From NCBI RefSeq assembly GCF_002198735.1, contig NZ_MWLO01000155.1, positions 162,732 to 226,731 of the forward strand: a stretch of 64,000 nucleotides of DNA, given 5' to 3'. This stretch comes from Ideonella sp. A 288. GTDB lineage: Bacteria > Pseudomonadota > Gammaproteobacteria > Burkholderiales > Burkholderiaceae_C. Under the pieces are notes generated by a model. That model had not been told where the DNA came from and ran no database searches. It saw nothing but the letters and a program-made list of their open reading frames with translations. The first letter of the stretch is position 1. Every line of letters begins with the position of its first letter. Both the position numbers and the translations under genes were made by a program. Below are positions 18,466-25,665 of this stretch, piece after piece.

Positions 18466-19413
18466 TCAGCCACGGCCGCTCGCCGCGACGACGCCCCGGC
18501 CGTCGCGCTTGGCCTGGTACATCGCCGCGTCGGCCGCCGCGATCAGTTGGTCGGGGGTGGTCGCATCGTCGGGGAAGCATGCGATGCCGATGCTCGCGGA
18601 CACGCTCAGGTGCTGGGCACCGAGGTCGATGGCCGTCGCGATGGCGGCCAGGATCGCGTTCGCCGTGGTCGACACCTGGGCGGCCGCGCCGATGTCGTCC
18701 AGCACCACGACGAACTCGTCGCCGCCCCAGCGCGCCACCAGGTCTTCGGTGCGCACCGCAGCGCGCAGCCGGCGGGCGATCTCCTTCAGCGCATGGTCGC
18801 CCACCTCATGGCCCAGCGTGTCGTTGATCCACTTGAAGCGGTCGAGGTCGATGAACAGCACCGCCAGGCGCTGCCGGTGGCGTCGGGCACGCGAAACGCC
18901 CCGATCGAGTTCGGTCTGCACGGCGCGGCGGTTCGGCAGGTCGGTCAGCGGATCGTGCTGTGCCATCCGCCGCAAGGCCTCGCGCTCGCCGGCCACGGCC
19001 GTGATGTCGGCGAAGGTGGCCACGTGCGAGCGCACAATGCCCGTGGCGTCGGGCACGGACACCAGACTCATCCAGGCCAGCAAGGTGCGGCCGTCGCGGT
19101 GCCGGCATCGCACCTCGCCCTGCCAGCGGGCGGCACGGTCGGGTGGCCCGTCGCGCGGGCCTTGCCGCAGCGCGGCCCAGGCCCCTGCGTCTGCACCCGC
19201 CTCGGCCGACGCCAGCGACGTGCCGATCAATTCATCGGGTGTCGATCCGACCAGTTCGCCATAGGCCGGATTCGCCGCCGTGATGCGCAGGTGCTCGTCG
19301 GTCACGACGATGGCCATGCCGGCCGATTCGAAGGCCAGGCCGGCATCGAGCGTGTGCCCTGGCTCGGTGGCAGACCCCCGACGTGCGATCACTTCGGGCG
19401 GGTGCCTGCGCAT
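18466..19413 (-). CDS. PAS-GGDEF diguanylate cyclase
   Basis: A 315-residue protein that makes cyclic di-GMP. A PAS domain (about residues 25-140, ITAANPAYGELVG) is followed by a GGDEF domain (about 148-310) with an intact WGGDEF and an RxxD inhibitory site (RTED) exactly five residues ahead of it, so product inhibition is expected. The ATG at 19413 is chosen because AGGAG lies 6 nt upstream; an in-frame ATG at 19443 lacks one. A TTGAG-N4-CGCAA box lies upstream (19479-19492), which ties it to the stress module. Confidence 0.9.
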   Translation of the reverse strand: MRRHPPEVIARRGSATEPGHTLDAGLAFESAGMAIVVTDEHLRITAANPAYGELVGSTPDELIGTSLASAEAGADAGAWAALRQGPRDGPPDRAARWQGEVRCRHRDGRTLLAWMSLVSVPDATGIVRSHVATFADITAVAGEREALRRMAQHDPLTDLPNRRAVQTELDRGVSRARRHRQRLAVLFIDLDRFKWINDTLGHEVGDHALKEIARRLRAAVRTEDLVARWGGDEFVVVLDDIGAAAQVSTTANAILAAIATAIDLGAQHLSVSASIGIACFPDDATTPDQLIAAADAAMYQAKRDGRGVVAASGRG

Positions 19414-19478
19414 CGACTGCTCCTGTACCAACTGCGGATTCATGGTGTGAACAATGACACTGGGCGGTGCGCAAGCCA

Positions 19479-19492
19479 TTGAGGCTGCGCAA
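19479..19492. promoter_or_regulatory. Crp/Fnr-type box upstream of the PAS-GGDEF gene
   Basis: TTGAG GCTG CGCAA has two pentamer half-sites TTG[AC]G in inverted order with a 4-bp spacer. Its centre is about 73 bp upstream of the preferred start codon of the cyclase. The same pattern occurs at three other promoter positions of this module. Confidence 0.55.
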
Positions 19493-19525
19493 CGGCGCCG
19501 GACCGGCGACGTAACACCCTGTCGA

Positions 19526-20569
19526 TCAGCAGCGCAGCACGGCGGCGCCGGTGAAGCGGCCTGCCCGCAGGTCGTCCAGCGCCTGGTTGGCCTCGGCCAG
19601 CGGATACGTGTGCACCTGCACCTGCAGCGGTTGCTCGGCGGCGACGCGCAGGAAGGCCTCGCCGTCCCGGCGTGTGAGATGGGCCACCGAGACGATGCGC
19701 CGTTCGCCCCACAGCCAGGCGTAGGGGAAGCCCGGGATGTCGCTCATGTGGATGCCGGCGCACACCACCATGCCGCCGGGGCGCACGGCCCGCAACGCCT
19801 GCGGCACCAGCGCGCCCACGGGCGCGAACAGCACCGCGGCGTCCAGTGGCGCGGCCGGCATCTGGTCCGAGCCGCCGGTCCAGGCCACGCCCAGGCGCCG
19901 TGCCAGCGCCTGCGCCGCCAAGTCGCCGGGCCGGGTGAAGGCATGGACCTCGCGGCCCTGGTGGACGCCCACCTGGGCGATCAGGTGGGCGGCCGCACCG
20001 AAGCCGTACAGGCCAATGCGACGGGCGTCGGGGCCGGCGGCGACATAGGCCCGCCAGCCGATGAGTCCGGCGCACATCAGCGGAGCGGCCTGCACGTCGT
20101 CGTAGCCGGGCGGCAGCGGGAAGACGTACCTGGCATCCGCCAGCACCTGTTCGGCGAAGCCGCCGTCCAGCTGCCAGCCCGTGAATCGGGCCTGCGCGCA
20201 CAGGTTCTCGCGGCCGACGCGGCATGGCTCGCACTCGCCACAGGTCCAGCCCAGCCAGGGCACGCCGACCCGCTGGCCGATCACCAGGCCGGTCACGCCC
20301 GCGCCGAGCGCGGCCACGTGCCCCACGATCTCGTGGCCCGGCACCACCGGGTGAGGCGGGAAGGGCAGGTCGCCATCGGCGAGGTGCAGGTCGGTGCGGC
20401 AGACGCCGCAGGCGCTCACCCGCACACGAACCTGCCCTGCGGCGGGCAGCGGCGGCTCATCGTGCCAGACCTGCCGCAGCCGGCGCCCCGGGCCATCGAG
20501 GACCATCGCCGACCAGCGGCTGACGCCACCCGCCGGCGCCGACGGCACTGCGACGCTCGGCAGGCCCAT
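19526..20569 (-). CDS. Zinc-dependent alcohol dehydrogenase (MDR family)
   Basis: A 347-residue medium-chain dehydrogenase. Catalytic zinc ligands are in CGVCRTDLH and PGHEIVGHV; the structural zinc cysteines are in CGECEPCRVGRENLC. The nucleotide-binding GFGAAAH replaces the usual GxGxxG with a slight variant. It belongs to the AdhA-like branch often found in low-oxygen or stress operons of Burkholderiales. The ATG at 20569 starts 14 bp after the hsp20 stop codon, so it is co-transcribed with hsp20; an in-frame GTG three codons earlier cannot be excluded. Confidence 0.9.
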   Translation of the reverse strand: MGLPSVAVPSAPAGGVSRWSAMVLDGPGRRLRQVWHDEPPLPAAGQVRVRVSACGVCRTDLHLADGDLPFPPHPVVPGHEIVGHVAALGAGVTGLVIGQRVGVPWLGWTCGECEPCRVGRENLCAQARFTGWQLDGGFAEQVLADARYVFPLPPGYDDVQAAPLMCAGLIGWRAYVAAGPDARRIGLYGFGAAAHLIAQVGVHQGREVHAFTRPGDLAAQALARRLGVAWTGGSDQMPAAPLDAAVLFAPVGALVPQALRAVRPGGMVVCAGIHMSDIPGFPYAWLWGERRIVSVAHLTRRDGEAFLRVAAEQPLQVQVHTYPLAEANQALDDLRAGRFTGAAVLRC

Positions 20570-20583
20570 GGCGGCCACAGGCC

Positions 20584-21009
20584 CTAGGCGATGGTGATGC
20601 GCTTCTGCGTCGCCGGCGAGCGCTTCGGCAAGGTCAGTTGCAGGACGCCGTCCTGGTACCTGGCCTCGACCTTGGCCTCATCCACCGTGTCGGCCAGCGT
20701 GAAGCTGCGGCTGGCGAAGCCGTACTGCCGCTCGCTGCGCAGCACGCGCTGGCCTTCCTTCTCTTCCTTCTCCTGCTTCACTTCCGCGCTGATCGTCACC
20801 TGGTTGCCGTCGATGCGAACGTCGATGTCTTCCTTGCGCACCCCCGGAATCTCTGCCTTGACGGCGTAGCTGCCATCGGCCTCGCTGAGGTCGATGCGGA
20901 TCTGCGGTGCGCGCTCGGGCCCTTCCAGGCGCCAGGGCCGCAGCAGGTTGAACAGATTGCCTTCCAGCGGCTCGAGTTTGAACAGGTCATTGACTCTGAG
21001 GTCGTTCAT
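20584..21009 (-). CDS. Hsp20/alpha-crystallin small heat-shock protein
   Basis: A 141-residue holdase chaperone. The alpha-crystallin domain covers about residues 38-135, with AEIPGVRKEDIDVRIDGN, SERQYGFASRSFTL and the C-terminal LPKR. The conserved I-x-I tail motif appears as ITIA at the end. AGGAG lies 6 nt before the ATG at 21009, which rules out the longer reading. It leads a pair with the alcohol dehydrogenase. A Crp/Fnr-type box is centred about 102 bp upstream of the start. Confidence 0.95.
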   Translation of the reverse strand: MNDLRVNDLFKLEPLEGNLFNLLRPWRLEGPERAPQIRIDLSEADGSYAVKAEIPGVRKEDIDVRIDGNQVTISAEVKQEKEEKEGQRVLRSERQYGFASRSFTLADTVDEAKVEARYQDGVLQLTLPKRSPATQKRITIA

Positions 21010-21103
21010 GTCGATCTCCTGGTGTGGGTGGTCACTGATCCGGGCCGATGCCACTGCAGGCACAGCCCGCTGCGTCAGCATCGTCGATCGGAGCTACCGT
21101 GCG

Positions 21104-21117
21104 TTGAGCGCACGCAA
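21104..21117. promoter_or_regulatory. Crp/Fnr-type box upstream of hsp20
   Basis: TTGAG CGCA CGCAA, with the same half-sites and 4-bp spacer as the other boxes of the module. It is centred about 102 bp upstream of the Hsp20 start codon, nearly the same distance as the box before the DUF2934 gene. Confidence 0.55.
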
Positions 21118-21142
21118 GCACCCAGCGCCGCAGCGCGGGCGG

Positions 21143-21964
21143 TCAATGCACCATCAGCACCGGCAGGGTCATCGAGCGCAGCACGTCGCGCGACGTGCCC
21201 CCGAGCACCCACTCGCGCATGCGGCTGTGGCCGTAGCAGCCCATCACCAGCAGGTCGACGCCGTGGTCGGCGGCGAGGTTCAACAGGCCGTCCCCCACCT
21301 CGCCCGGCCCCAGGCAGTGCGAGCGGATCGGCGCGGTGACACCGTGCAGGCCGAGCCAGTGCTCGACGGCCGCGGTCTGGTCGTCGTCGTTCGGATCATC
21401 GCCAGCCTGCGCGGCCAGGTGGACCTGCCGGGCCCGCCGCAGAAACGGCAGCGCGGCGCTGACGGCACGGGCCGCTTCCCGCGTGGGTTTCCAGGCCACC
21501 AGCAGGTCGAAGGCATTCGATTCCACCGAACCGCGGTTCGGTACGACCAGGGTCGGCTTGCCACTGTCCAGCACGAACGACGGCACCAGGCCGGGTGGCA
21601 GGGGACCGGTCAGCAGGTCGTTGTCGTCGTCCTGCCCGAGCACCACCAGATCGCAGGTGAGCGACTTGCGCAACAGTTCCCAGTAGGGGGTGGTGCCGGC
21701 GTCGAGCCACTGCGCGTCATGGGTTGCCGTGACCCGTGCGAACAGCGTGCGCGCGCGGTCGCGCTGGGCCGTCTCGAGTTCCTCCAGCGCCTGGGCGGCC
21801 GCGGCCATGCCGTCGCCGGTGGCCCAGGGGGTGCCCAGCAGCGTGGGCAGCACGGCGTAGATGGCCGTCAATTCTGCGCCGTGGCGCAGGGCCAGACGCA
21901 GCGCCCAGGCCAAGCGGACTGCCGCGCGCGGAGAGGCATCGAGGTGAACGAGGATGCTCTTCAT
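21143..21964 (-). CDS. Universal stress protein, tandem-domain (UspA family)
   Basis: A 273-residue protein with two UspA-like halves (about residues 1-143 and 150-273). The second half ends in the ATP-binding pattern G-x2-G-x9-G-[ST] (GCYGHSRMREWVLGGTS) and a closing LPVLMVH strand. The first half has a degenerate motif, so only the second is likely to bind ATP. It starts 36 bp after the stop of the DUF2934 gene and is probably co-transcribed with it from the promoter region at 22316-22552. Confidence 0.92.
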   Translation of the reverse strand: MKSILVHLDASPRAAVRLAWALRLALRHGAELTAIYAVLPTLLGTPWATGDGMAAAAQALEELETAQRDRARTLFARVTATHDAQWLDAGTTPYWELLRKSLTCDLVVLGQDDDNDLLTGPLPPGLVPSFVLDSGKPTLVVPNRGSVESNAFDLLVAWKPTREAARAVSAALPFLRRARQVHLAAQAGDDPNDDDQTAAVEHWLGLHGVTAPIRSHCLGPGEVGDGLLNLAADHGVDLLVMGCYGHSRMREWVLGGTSRDVLRSMTLPVLMVH

Positions 21965-22000
21965 CGCGGGCCCGGAGAGGGCGTCGGCCCCGGCGGTTGC

Positions 22001-22315
22001 TCAGGCCTGCAGGGCGCGCGTGACATCGCCGTCCGCGGCCCGCGCCTCGGCGGCGCGCAATTCGGCTTCGGCCTCCAGCCAGTCTTCCATCGAGCGTCCT
22101 TCGATGCAGCCATTGCGCTCATACAGCGCGTACGCGCGCTGGCGGATCAACTCTTCCCGCGAGGGCGCTTCGATCAAGGCCAGGCTCGGCGGCGATTCCA
22201 GGGCCAGGGGCCGGTCGGGCGCGGGCAGCGAAGCCTTTGCCGCCGTGCGGCGCGCGGTGCGTGCCGTGGCAGGCGCGCTCGCCTTGGCAGTGTCGGTGCC
22301 GGTGTGTTGCCTCAT
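22001..22315 (-). CDS. DUF2934 family small protein
   Basis: A 104-residue protein. The first half is a Lys/Ala/Pro-rich disordered tail; the second contains the DUF2934 pattern (REELIRQRAYALYERNG, then GRSMEDWLEAEAEL). The molecular role is unknown, but the family commonly sits beside universal stress proteins. AGGAG lies before the ATG at 22315. A Crp/Fnr-type box is centred about 102 bp upstream. Confidence 0.85.
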   Translation of the reverse strand: MRQHTGTDTAKASAPATARTARRTAAKASLPAPDRPLALESPPSLALIEAPSREELIRQRAYALYERNGCIEGRSMEDWLEAEAELRAAEARAADGDVTRALQA

Positions 22316-22410
22316 CGTGTGTCTCCTGGTGGGTTCGTCGGGCGGACCGCCTCGCGCGATCGACGCTGCGGACGGACGTGCCGACGCTACCCTGTGCGCT
22401 CCGGCGCATG

Positions 22411-22424
22411 TTGCGTCAGCTCAA
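22411..22424. promoter_or_regulatory. Crp/Fnr-type box upstream of the DUF2934/usp genes
   Basis: TTGCG TCAG CTCAA, in the 237-bp divergent region between the DUF2934 gene and the alpha/beta hydrolase. It is the mirror arrangement of the hsp20 box. Confidence 0.55.
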
Positions 22425-22503
22425 CGGACCTGCGCATGGCCATGGTGCGGCCGCTGCCACAGGGCTCGGACGCGCGCCGGAACTGCCGATGCTGCACCGA
22501 TCG

Positions 22504-22517
22504 TTGAGGCCGCTCAA
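22504..22517. promoter_or_regulatory. Crp/Fnr-type box, fully symmetric
   Basis: TTGAG GCCG CTCAA is the most symmetric of the boxes; the symmetry extends to CGTTGAG...CTCAACG (22502-22519). It is centred about 42 bp upstream of the GTG of the alpha/beta hydrolase, a class II activator position only if that transcript is almost leaderless. Confidence 0.55.
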
Positions 22518-22552
22518 CGCGCAGACACCGCCCGGCGACACGATGCGCCATC

Positions 22553-23236
22553 GTGGGCATTCCGGGTTTGATTGCGAACGCATTCGTTACCGAGGTCACC
22601 ATCGGTGACGGCGGCTTCGCCGCCGAATTGACCCGACCCGAGGGTGCACAGGGACTGGTGTTGCTGGTGCATGGCGTGGGCAGCGATTCGCGCAGCCCGC
22701 GCAGCGACCTCGTGGTGGGCTTGCTCTACGAGCATCGGTTCGCCACGCTGCAGTTCGACCTGCACGACCCGAACCCTGCCGATGACGTGGCCGATGCGCC
22801 CGTCGCCGAACTCGGGGAGCGCGTGGTTCAGGCGCTGGAATGGACGCAGGCGCACCGTGACCTTGCGGGACTGCGGTGTGGCCTGTTCGGTGCCGACCGG
22901 GGCGCTGCGGCAGCGCTGGTGGCGGCCGCGGCCCGGCCCATGCTGGTGGCCGCGCTGGTGACGCGAGGCGGGCGTCCGGACCTGGCCGCCCACGTGCTGG
23001 ACCGGGTGGCCGCGCCGGCGATGCTGATTGTCGGGGGCCATGATGCGGAGGCGCTCGATCTCAACCGGGCGGCACTGCGCCGCCTGACGGGCCCGAAGCG
23101 ACTGGAGGTCGTGCCGCGTGCGACCCACCAGTTTCAGGAACCCGGCGCGCTGGTCACCGCGGTGGAGCTCGCGGCCTGGTGGTTCGGCCTGCACCTGGCG
23201 ACCGGAGACCGGCCCGCCGGGTCGTCCGCCCATTGA
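22553..23236 (+). CDS. Dienelactone-hydrolase-like alpha/beta hydrolase with Asp at the nucleophile position
   Basis: A 227-residue alpha/beta hydrolase: oxyanion strand LVLLVHGVGSDSRSPR, nucleophile elbow GLFGADRGAAAAL near residue 120, acidic residue in IVGGHD and catalytic His in ATHQF. In relatives the elbow reads G-A-S-x-G; here the Ser is Asp. An Asp nucleophile is used by dehalogenases and epoxide hydrolases, so the change could alter chemistry or abolish activity. The start is GTG with no strong ribosome binding site. It is divergent from the usp operon and shares its Crp/Fnr-type boxes. Confidence 0.82.
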   Translation: MGIPGLIANAFVTEVTIGDGGFAAELTRPEGAQGLVLLVHGVGSDSRSPRSDLVVGLLYEHRFATLQFDLHDPNPADDVADAPVAELGERVVQALEWTQAHRDLAGLRCGLFGADRGAAAALVAAAARPMLVAALVTRGGRPDLAAHVLDRVAAPAMLIVGGHDAEALDLNRAALRRLTGPKRLEVVPRATHQFQEPGALVTAVELAAWWFGLHLATGDRPAGSSAH

Positions 23237-23274
23237 TCCTTGTGATGCCTCCCGCTGGCATGCCGTGCCGTCAG

Positions 23275-23997
23275 TCAACCCGCGAGCCCCGCCCCGCGCG
23301 GCGGAACGCCCATGTCGCCCGGCAGCAGGCCTTGTTCGAGCCCATAGCGCACCAGCGCTGCCGTGCTGCCGAGCTGCAGCTTGTCCTGGATGCGGGACTT
23401 GTGCGTGCTGATGGTCTTGATCGACAGGTTCAGGGCGATGGCGATCTCGGTCGGACGCTCGCCGGCGACGATGCGCTTGAGCACCTCGAGTTCGCGGTCC
23501 GACAGCGCGGCGTGCGGCGCCGGCCGCGATTCGCGGTTGAGCTCCTGCACCACGCGCTCGGCCAGGCTGGGTGTCACGTAGGCGCCGCCGCCAGCGACCT
23601 TGCGCACGGCATGGACCAGTTCGGTGGCGGCGCTGTCCTTGGTGACGTAGCCGTTGGCACCCGCCTTGAAGGCGCGCATGGCGTACTGCTCCTCGGCATG
23701 CATGCTGAGCACCAGCACCCGCACCGCCGGGTACTCGGCGCGGATGCGCTGGATCAGGTCCAGGCCGCTCATGCCCGGCATCGACAGGTCGACGACGGCC
23801 AGGTCGAAGCGTTGCCGGCGCAGGCAGTCCAGCGCCTGGTACCCGGTCCCGGCCTCGGTGACGGACCAGTTCGTGTCGGCGGCCGACAGCACGCGCTTGA
23901 GGCCGTCGCGCACGATGGTGTGGTCGTCCACGATCAGCACCTCGAGCCCGGGCAAGGTCGTTTGGGTCAGGGTGTCCTGCTCATCGGTCATCTGCAT
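23275..23997 (-). CDS. NarL/FixJ-type response regulator
   Basis: A 240-residue two-component regulator. The receiver (about residues 18-135) has the acidic pocket VDDH, phosphorylated Asp in LAVVDLSMPGMSG and Lys in VTKDS. A LuxR-type helix-turn-helix (about 165-225: LSDRELEVLKRIVAGERPTEIA, split by the IKTISTHKSRIQDKL recognition helix) follows. GGAG precedes the ATG at 23997. No sensor kinase adjoins it. Its position beside the Crp/Fnr gene suggests a role in the same stress response. Confidence 0.93.
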   Translation of the reverse strand: MQMTDEQDTLTQTTLPGLEVLIVDDHTIVRDGLKRVLSAADTNWSVTEAGTGYQALDCLRRQRFDLAVVDLSMPGMSGLDLIQRIRAEYPAVRVLVLSMHAEEQYAMRAFKAGANGYVTKDSAATELVHAVRKVAGGGAYVTPSLAERVVQELNRESRPAPHAALSDRELEVLKRIVAGERPTEIAIALNLSIKTISTHKSRIQDKLQLGSTAALVRYGLEQGLLPGDMGVPPRGAGLAG

Positions 23998-24557
23998 GAT
24001 GGTTCTCCGGTTCGCCCTGGTGCAGCGGCGGTCTCGCCGTCGCCTGCTCCCTTGTGCAGCGCCCGGGCACGGGTGCCCGGCGTTGCGCTCCGCAGGGCCG
24101 GTGCCCGCACCAACCCGGCGGGCCAGCGCGCCGTTGGGCGCCGGATGCCAAGTGGGTGTGGGGGTCTCGGCTCATGCGTTGGTGGTCTGCCCGCTGCCCG
24201 CGTCCGGCGAAGAGCGTGTCTGGGCCGGAGAGCGTGCGCGACGGTCTGCGGGTCCTGGTGTCCCGCCGTCGCCATCGGCGCGGCAGGTGGACCGGGCCCT
24301 TCGACTCGATCGTAGGACAGGGTTGGGGGTATCGCGCGCCGGTGAGCGACACCGGCTTGTGCTGAGTCAAGGCCCGGTGCGCCACCCAGTGCGCTGCCCG
24401 GCCAAAGGTCACGGCCATCTATCGGAATATTCCGAACGCATTGAGAAAACTCCGACGAAATGGCGGGAAGGCGGCCGATATGAGGCAGGCACCTGCCGGC
24501 GCAACACTCTCCACTGCGGGATCTGCCGCAGCAAGACTGACTGATCGGAGTGGGCGA
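23998..24557. other. 560-bp divergent intergenic region
   Basis: No gene is supported here; the open frames in it lack family features and ribosome binding sites. It holds a 14-bp perfect palindrome (24422-24435), a degenerate Crp/Fnr-like sequence TTGTG-CTGA-GTCAA (24357-24370), and a 7-bp hairpin at 24338-24356 with no T tract. It must contain the promoters of the response regulator (minus) and the Crp/Fnr gene (plus). Confidence 0.6.
24422..24435. promoter_or_regulatory. 14-bp perfect palindrome upstream of the Crp/Fnr gene
   Basis: TCGGAATATTCCGA is perfectly self-complementary, unusually AT-rich for its surroundings, and lies about 130 bp before the regulator start codon. It does not match the TTG-N8-CAA boxes of the module, so a different regulator would bind it. 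Confidence 0.4.
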
Positions 24558-25430
24558 ATGCCTGAGACCACACTCTCCTCGGCGCTTTCCTTGGGCGCCG
24601 CGGTGCCTGCCAGCGGGGCAGGGCAACCGACCACGTCGATCGACATCCTTCGCCTGATGGGCGTGGTGCCGCAGGACACCTGGGCGGCCGAGCAGGTGCC
24701 CGCTCCACTGAGGCGCCTGCGCGCAGGCGACACGCTGTTCCTGGAAGGTGCGCGCGCCGACCTGATCTACATCGTCCGCGCGGGCACCTTCAAGACCACC
24801 TGCACGGCCGAAGACGGCTATGAGCAGGTGCTGGGCTTTGCCGGCCGTCGCGAGGTGCTGGGCTTCGACGCCATCTGCATGGGCCAGCACCCCACGTCGG
24901 CGATGGCGCTCGAGCCGTCCAGCGTCTATGGCCTGGCGGTGCGCGACGTGTTCGCCGCAGGCCAGCGCGTGCCCGAACTGGATCGCATGTTGCACCTGGC
25001 CGCCAGCCAGGGGCTGCGGCACCGTGGGCAACTGGTCGACGTGATGGCCGCCGTGGCAGCCGAGGTGCGCCTGGCGCGGTTCCTGGTGCACTGGTCGCAG
25101 CGCATGGCGGCCGTGGGTGAATCGCCGCGGCACTTCCACCTGCGCATGGCGCGTCGCGACATTGCCAGCCATCTGGGCGTGGCCCACGAGACGGTGAGTC
25201 GATCGTTCGGCGCTCTGGCGGCCTGGGGCTTTCTGCGGGTGGCCAATCGCGACATCGAGATCCTGCGCATGGAAGAGCTCGTGACCTTTTCGCGCAACAC
25301 ACGCCGGCCCTCGAAGGAGGTGGGCACCTTCGCCCATTCGCACGTGCCGGCAGCCCACGACAACGTCACCGTGCTGCGGCGGCCGACCGAGCTCGAACGG
25401 GCGCCGGGCCAGCGGGTGGCGTCGCACTAG
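24558..25430 (+). CDS. Crp/Fnr family transcriptional regulator
   Basis: A 290-residue regulator with a cyclic-nucleotide-binding-like domain (about residues 45-160, GDTLFLEGARADLIYIVRAG) and a Crp-type helix-turn-helix (about 205-245). The recognition helix contains E-T-V-S-R, the E-x-x-S-R pattern FNR uses for TTGA half-sites. The N-terminal four-cysteine cluster of FNR is absent, so no [4Fe-4S] oxygen sensing by that means. A tail of about 45 residues follows the HTH. GGAG precedes the ATG at 24558. The stop TAG is part of a CTAG that borders an inserted fold-back element. Confidence 0.92.
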   Translation: MPETTLSSALSLGAAVPASGAGQPTTSIDILRLMGVVPQDTWAAEQVPAPLRRLRAGDTLFLEGARADLIYIVRAGTFKTTCTAEDGYEQVLGFAGRREVLGFDAICMGQHPTSAMALEPSSVYGLAVRDVFAAGQRVPELDRMLHLAASQGLRHRGQLVDVMAAVAAEVRLARFLVHWSQRMAAVGESPRHFHLRMARRDIASHLGVAHETVSRSFGALAAWGFLRVANRDIEILRMEELVTFSRNTRRPSKEVGTFAHSHVPAAHDNVTVLRRPTELERAPGQRVASH

Positions 25431-25592
25431 TGCAGTGTTCGATACTGTGCAGCACTCAAGAAAACCGATGGATTGTCGTCCTGGCTAGGCGCAAACCACA
25501 GCGATGCCCAGTGGCATCGCGAGGATTTGCAACAACGCCAGGGCGGCAAAGACGCGGTTTTGTGTGCTGCACAGCGTCGAACACTGCACTAG
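25427..25592. repeat. Fold-back (MITE-like) element with 29-bp inverted ends
   Basis: Arms 25427-25455 and 25564-25592 are inverted copies with two mismatches. Inside them, nested pairs fold the whole 166 bp: CCTGGC (25480-25485) with GCCAGG (25537-25542), GCAAA (25491-25495) with TTTGC (25526-25530), and an apical hairpin GCGATGCC / GGCATCGC (25501-25520). CTAG stands at both outer ends, as for IS5-like 4-bp target duplications. It carries no gene of its own that I can support. Its left CTAG supplies the stop codon of the Crp/Fnr gene. Confidence 0.7.
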
Positions 25593-25665
25593 GCCACGGC
25601 ACGCCGGTCCACCGGTTACCCTGTGCCCGGCGCGGCCGCCACCGCCGCGAACGAGGGCACCCGAG

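Noticed and set aside
24338..24356. Hairpin GCCGGTG-AGCGA-CACCGGC
   Set aside because: No T tract on either side and no gene ends there.
24357..24370. TTGTG-CTGA-GTCAA as a fifth stress box
   Set aside because: It keeps only TTG-N8-CAA and differs from the module consensus in both half-sites.
23981..24418. 145-codon frame on the minus strand upstream of the response regulator
   Set aside because: Low-complexity basic sequence without conserved features; the region is better read as promoter DNA.
24441..24454. TTGAG-AAAA-CTCCG before the Crp/Fnr gene, as an autoregulatory box
   Set aside because: Two mismatches in the second half-site; too weak to claim.
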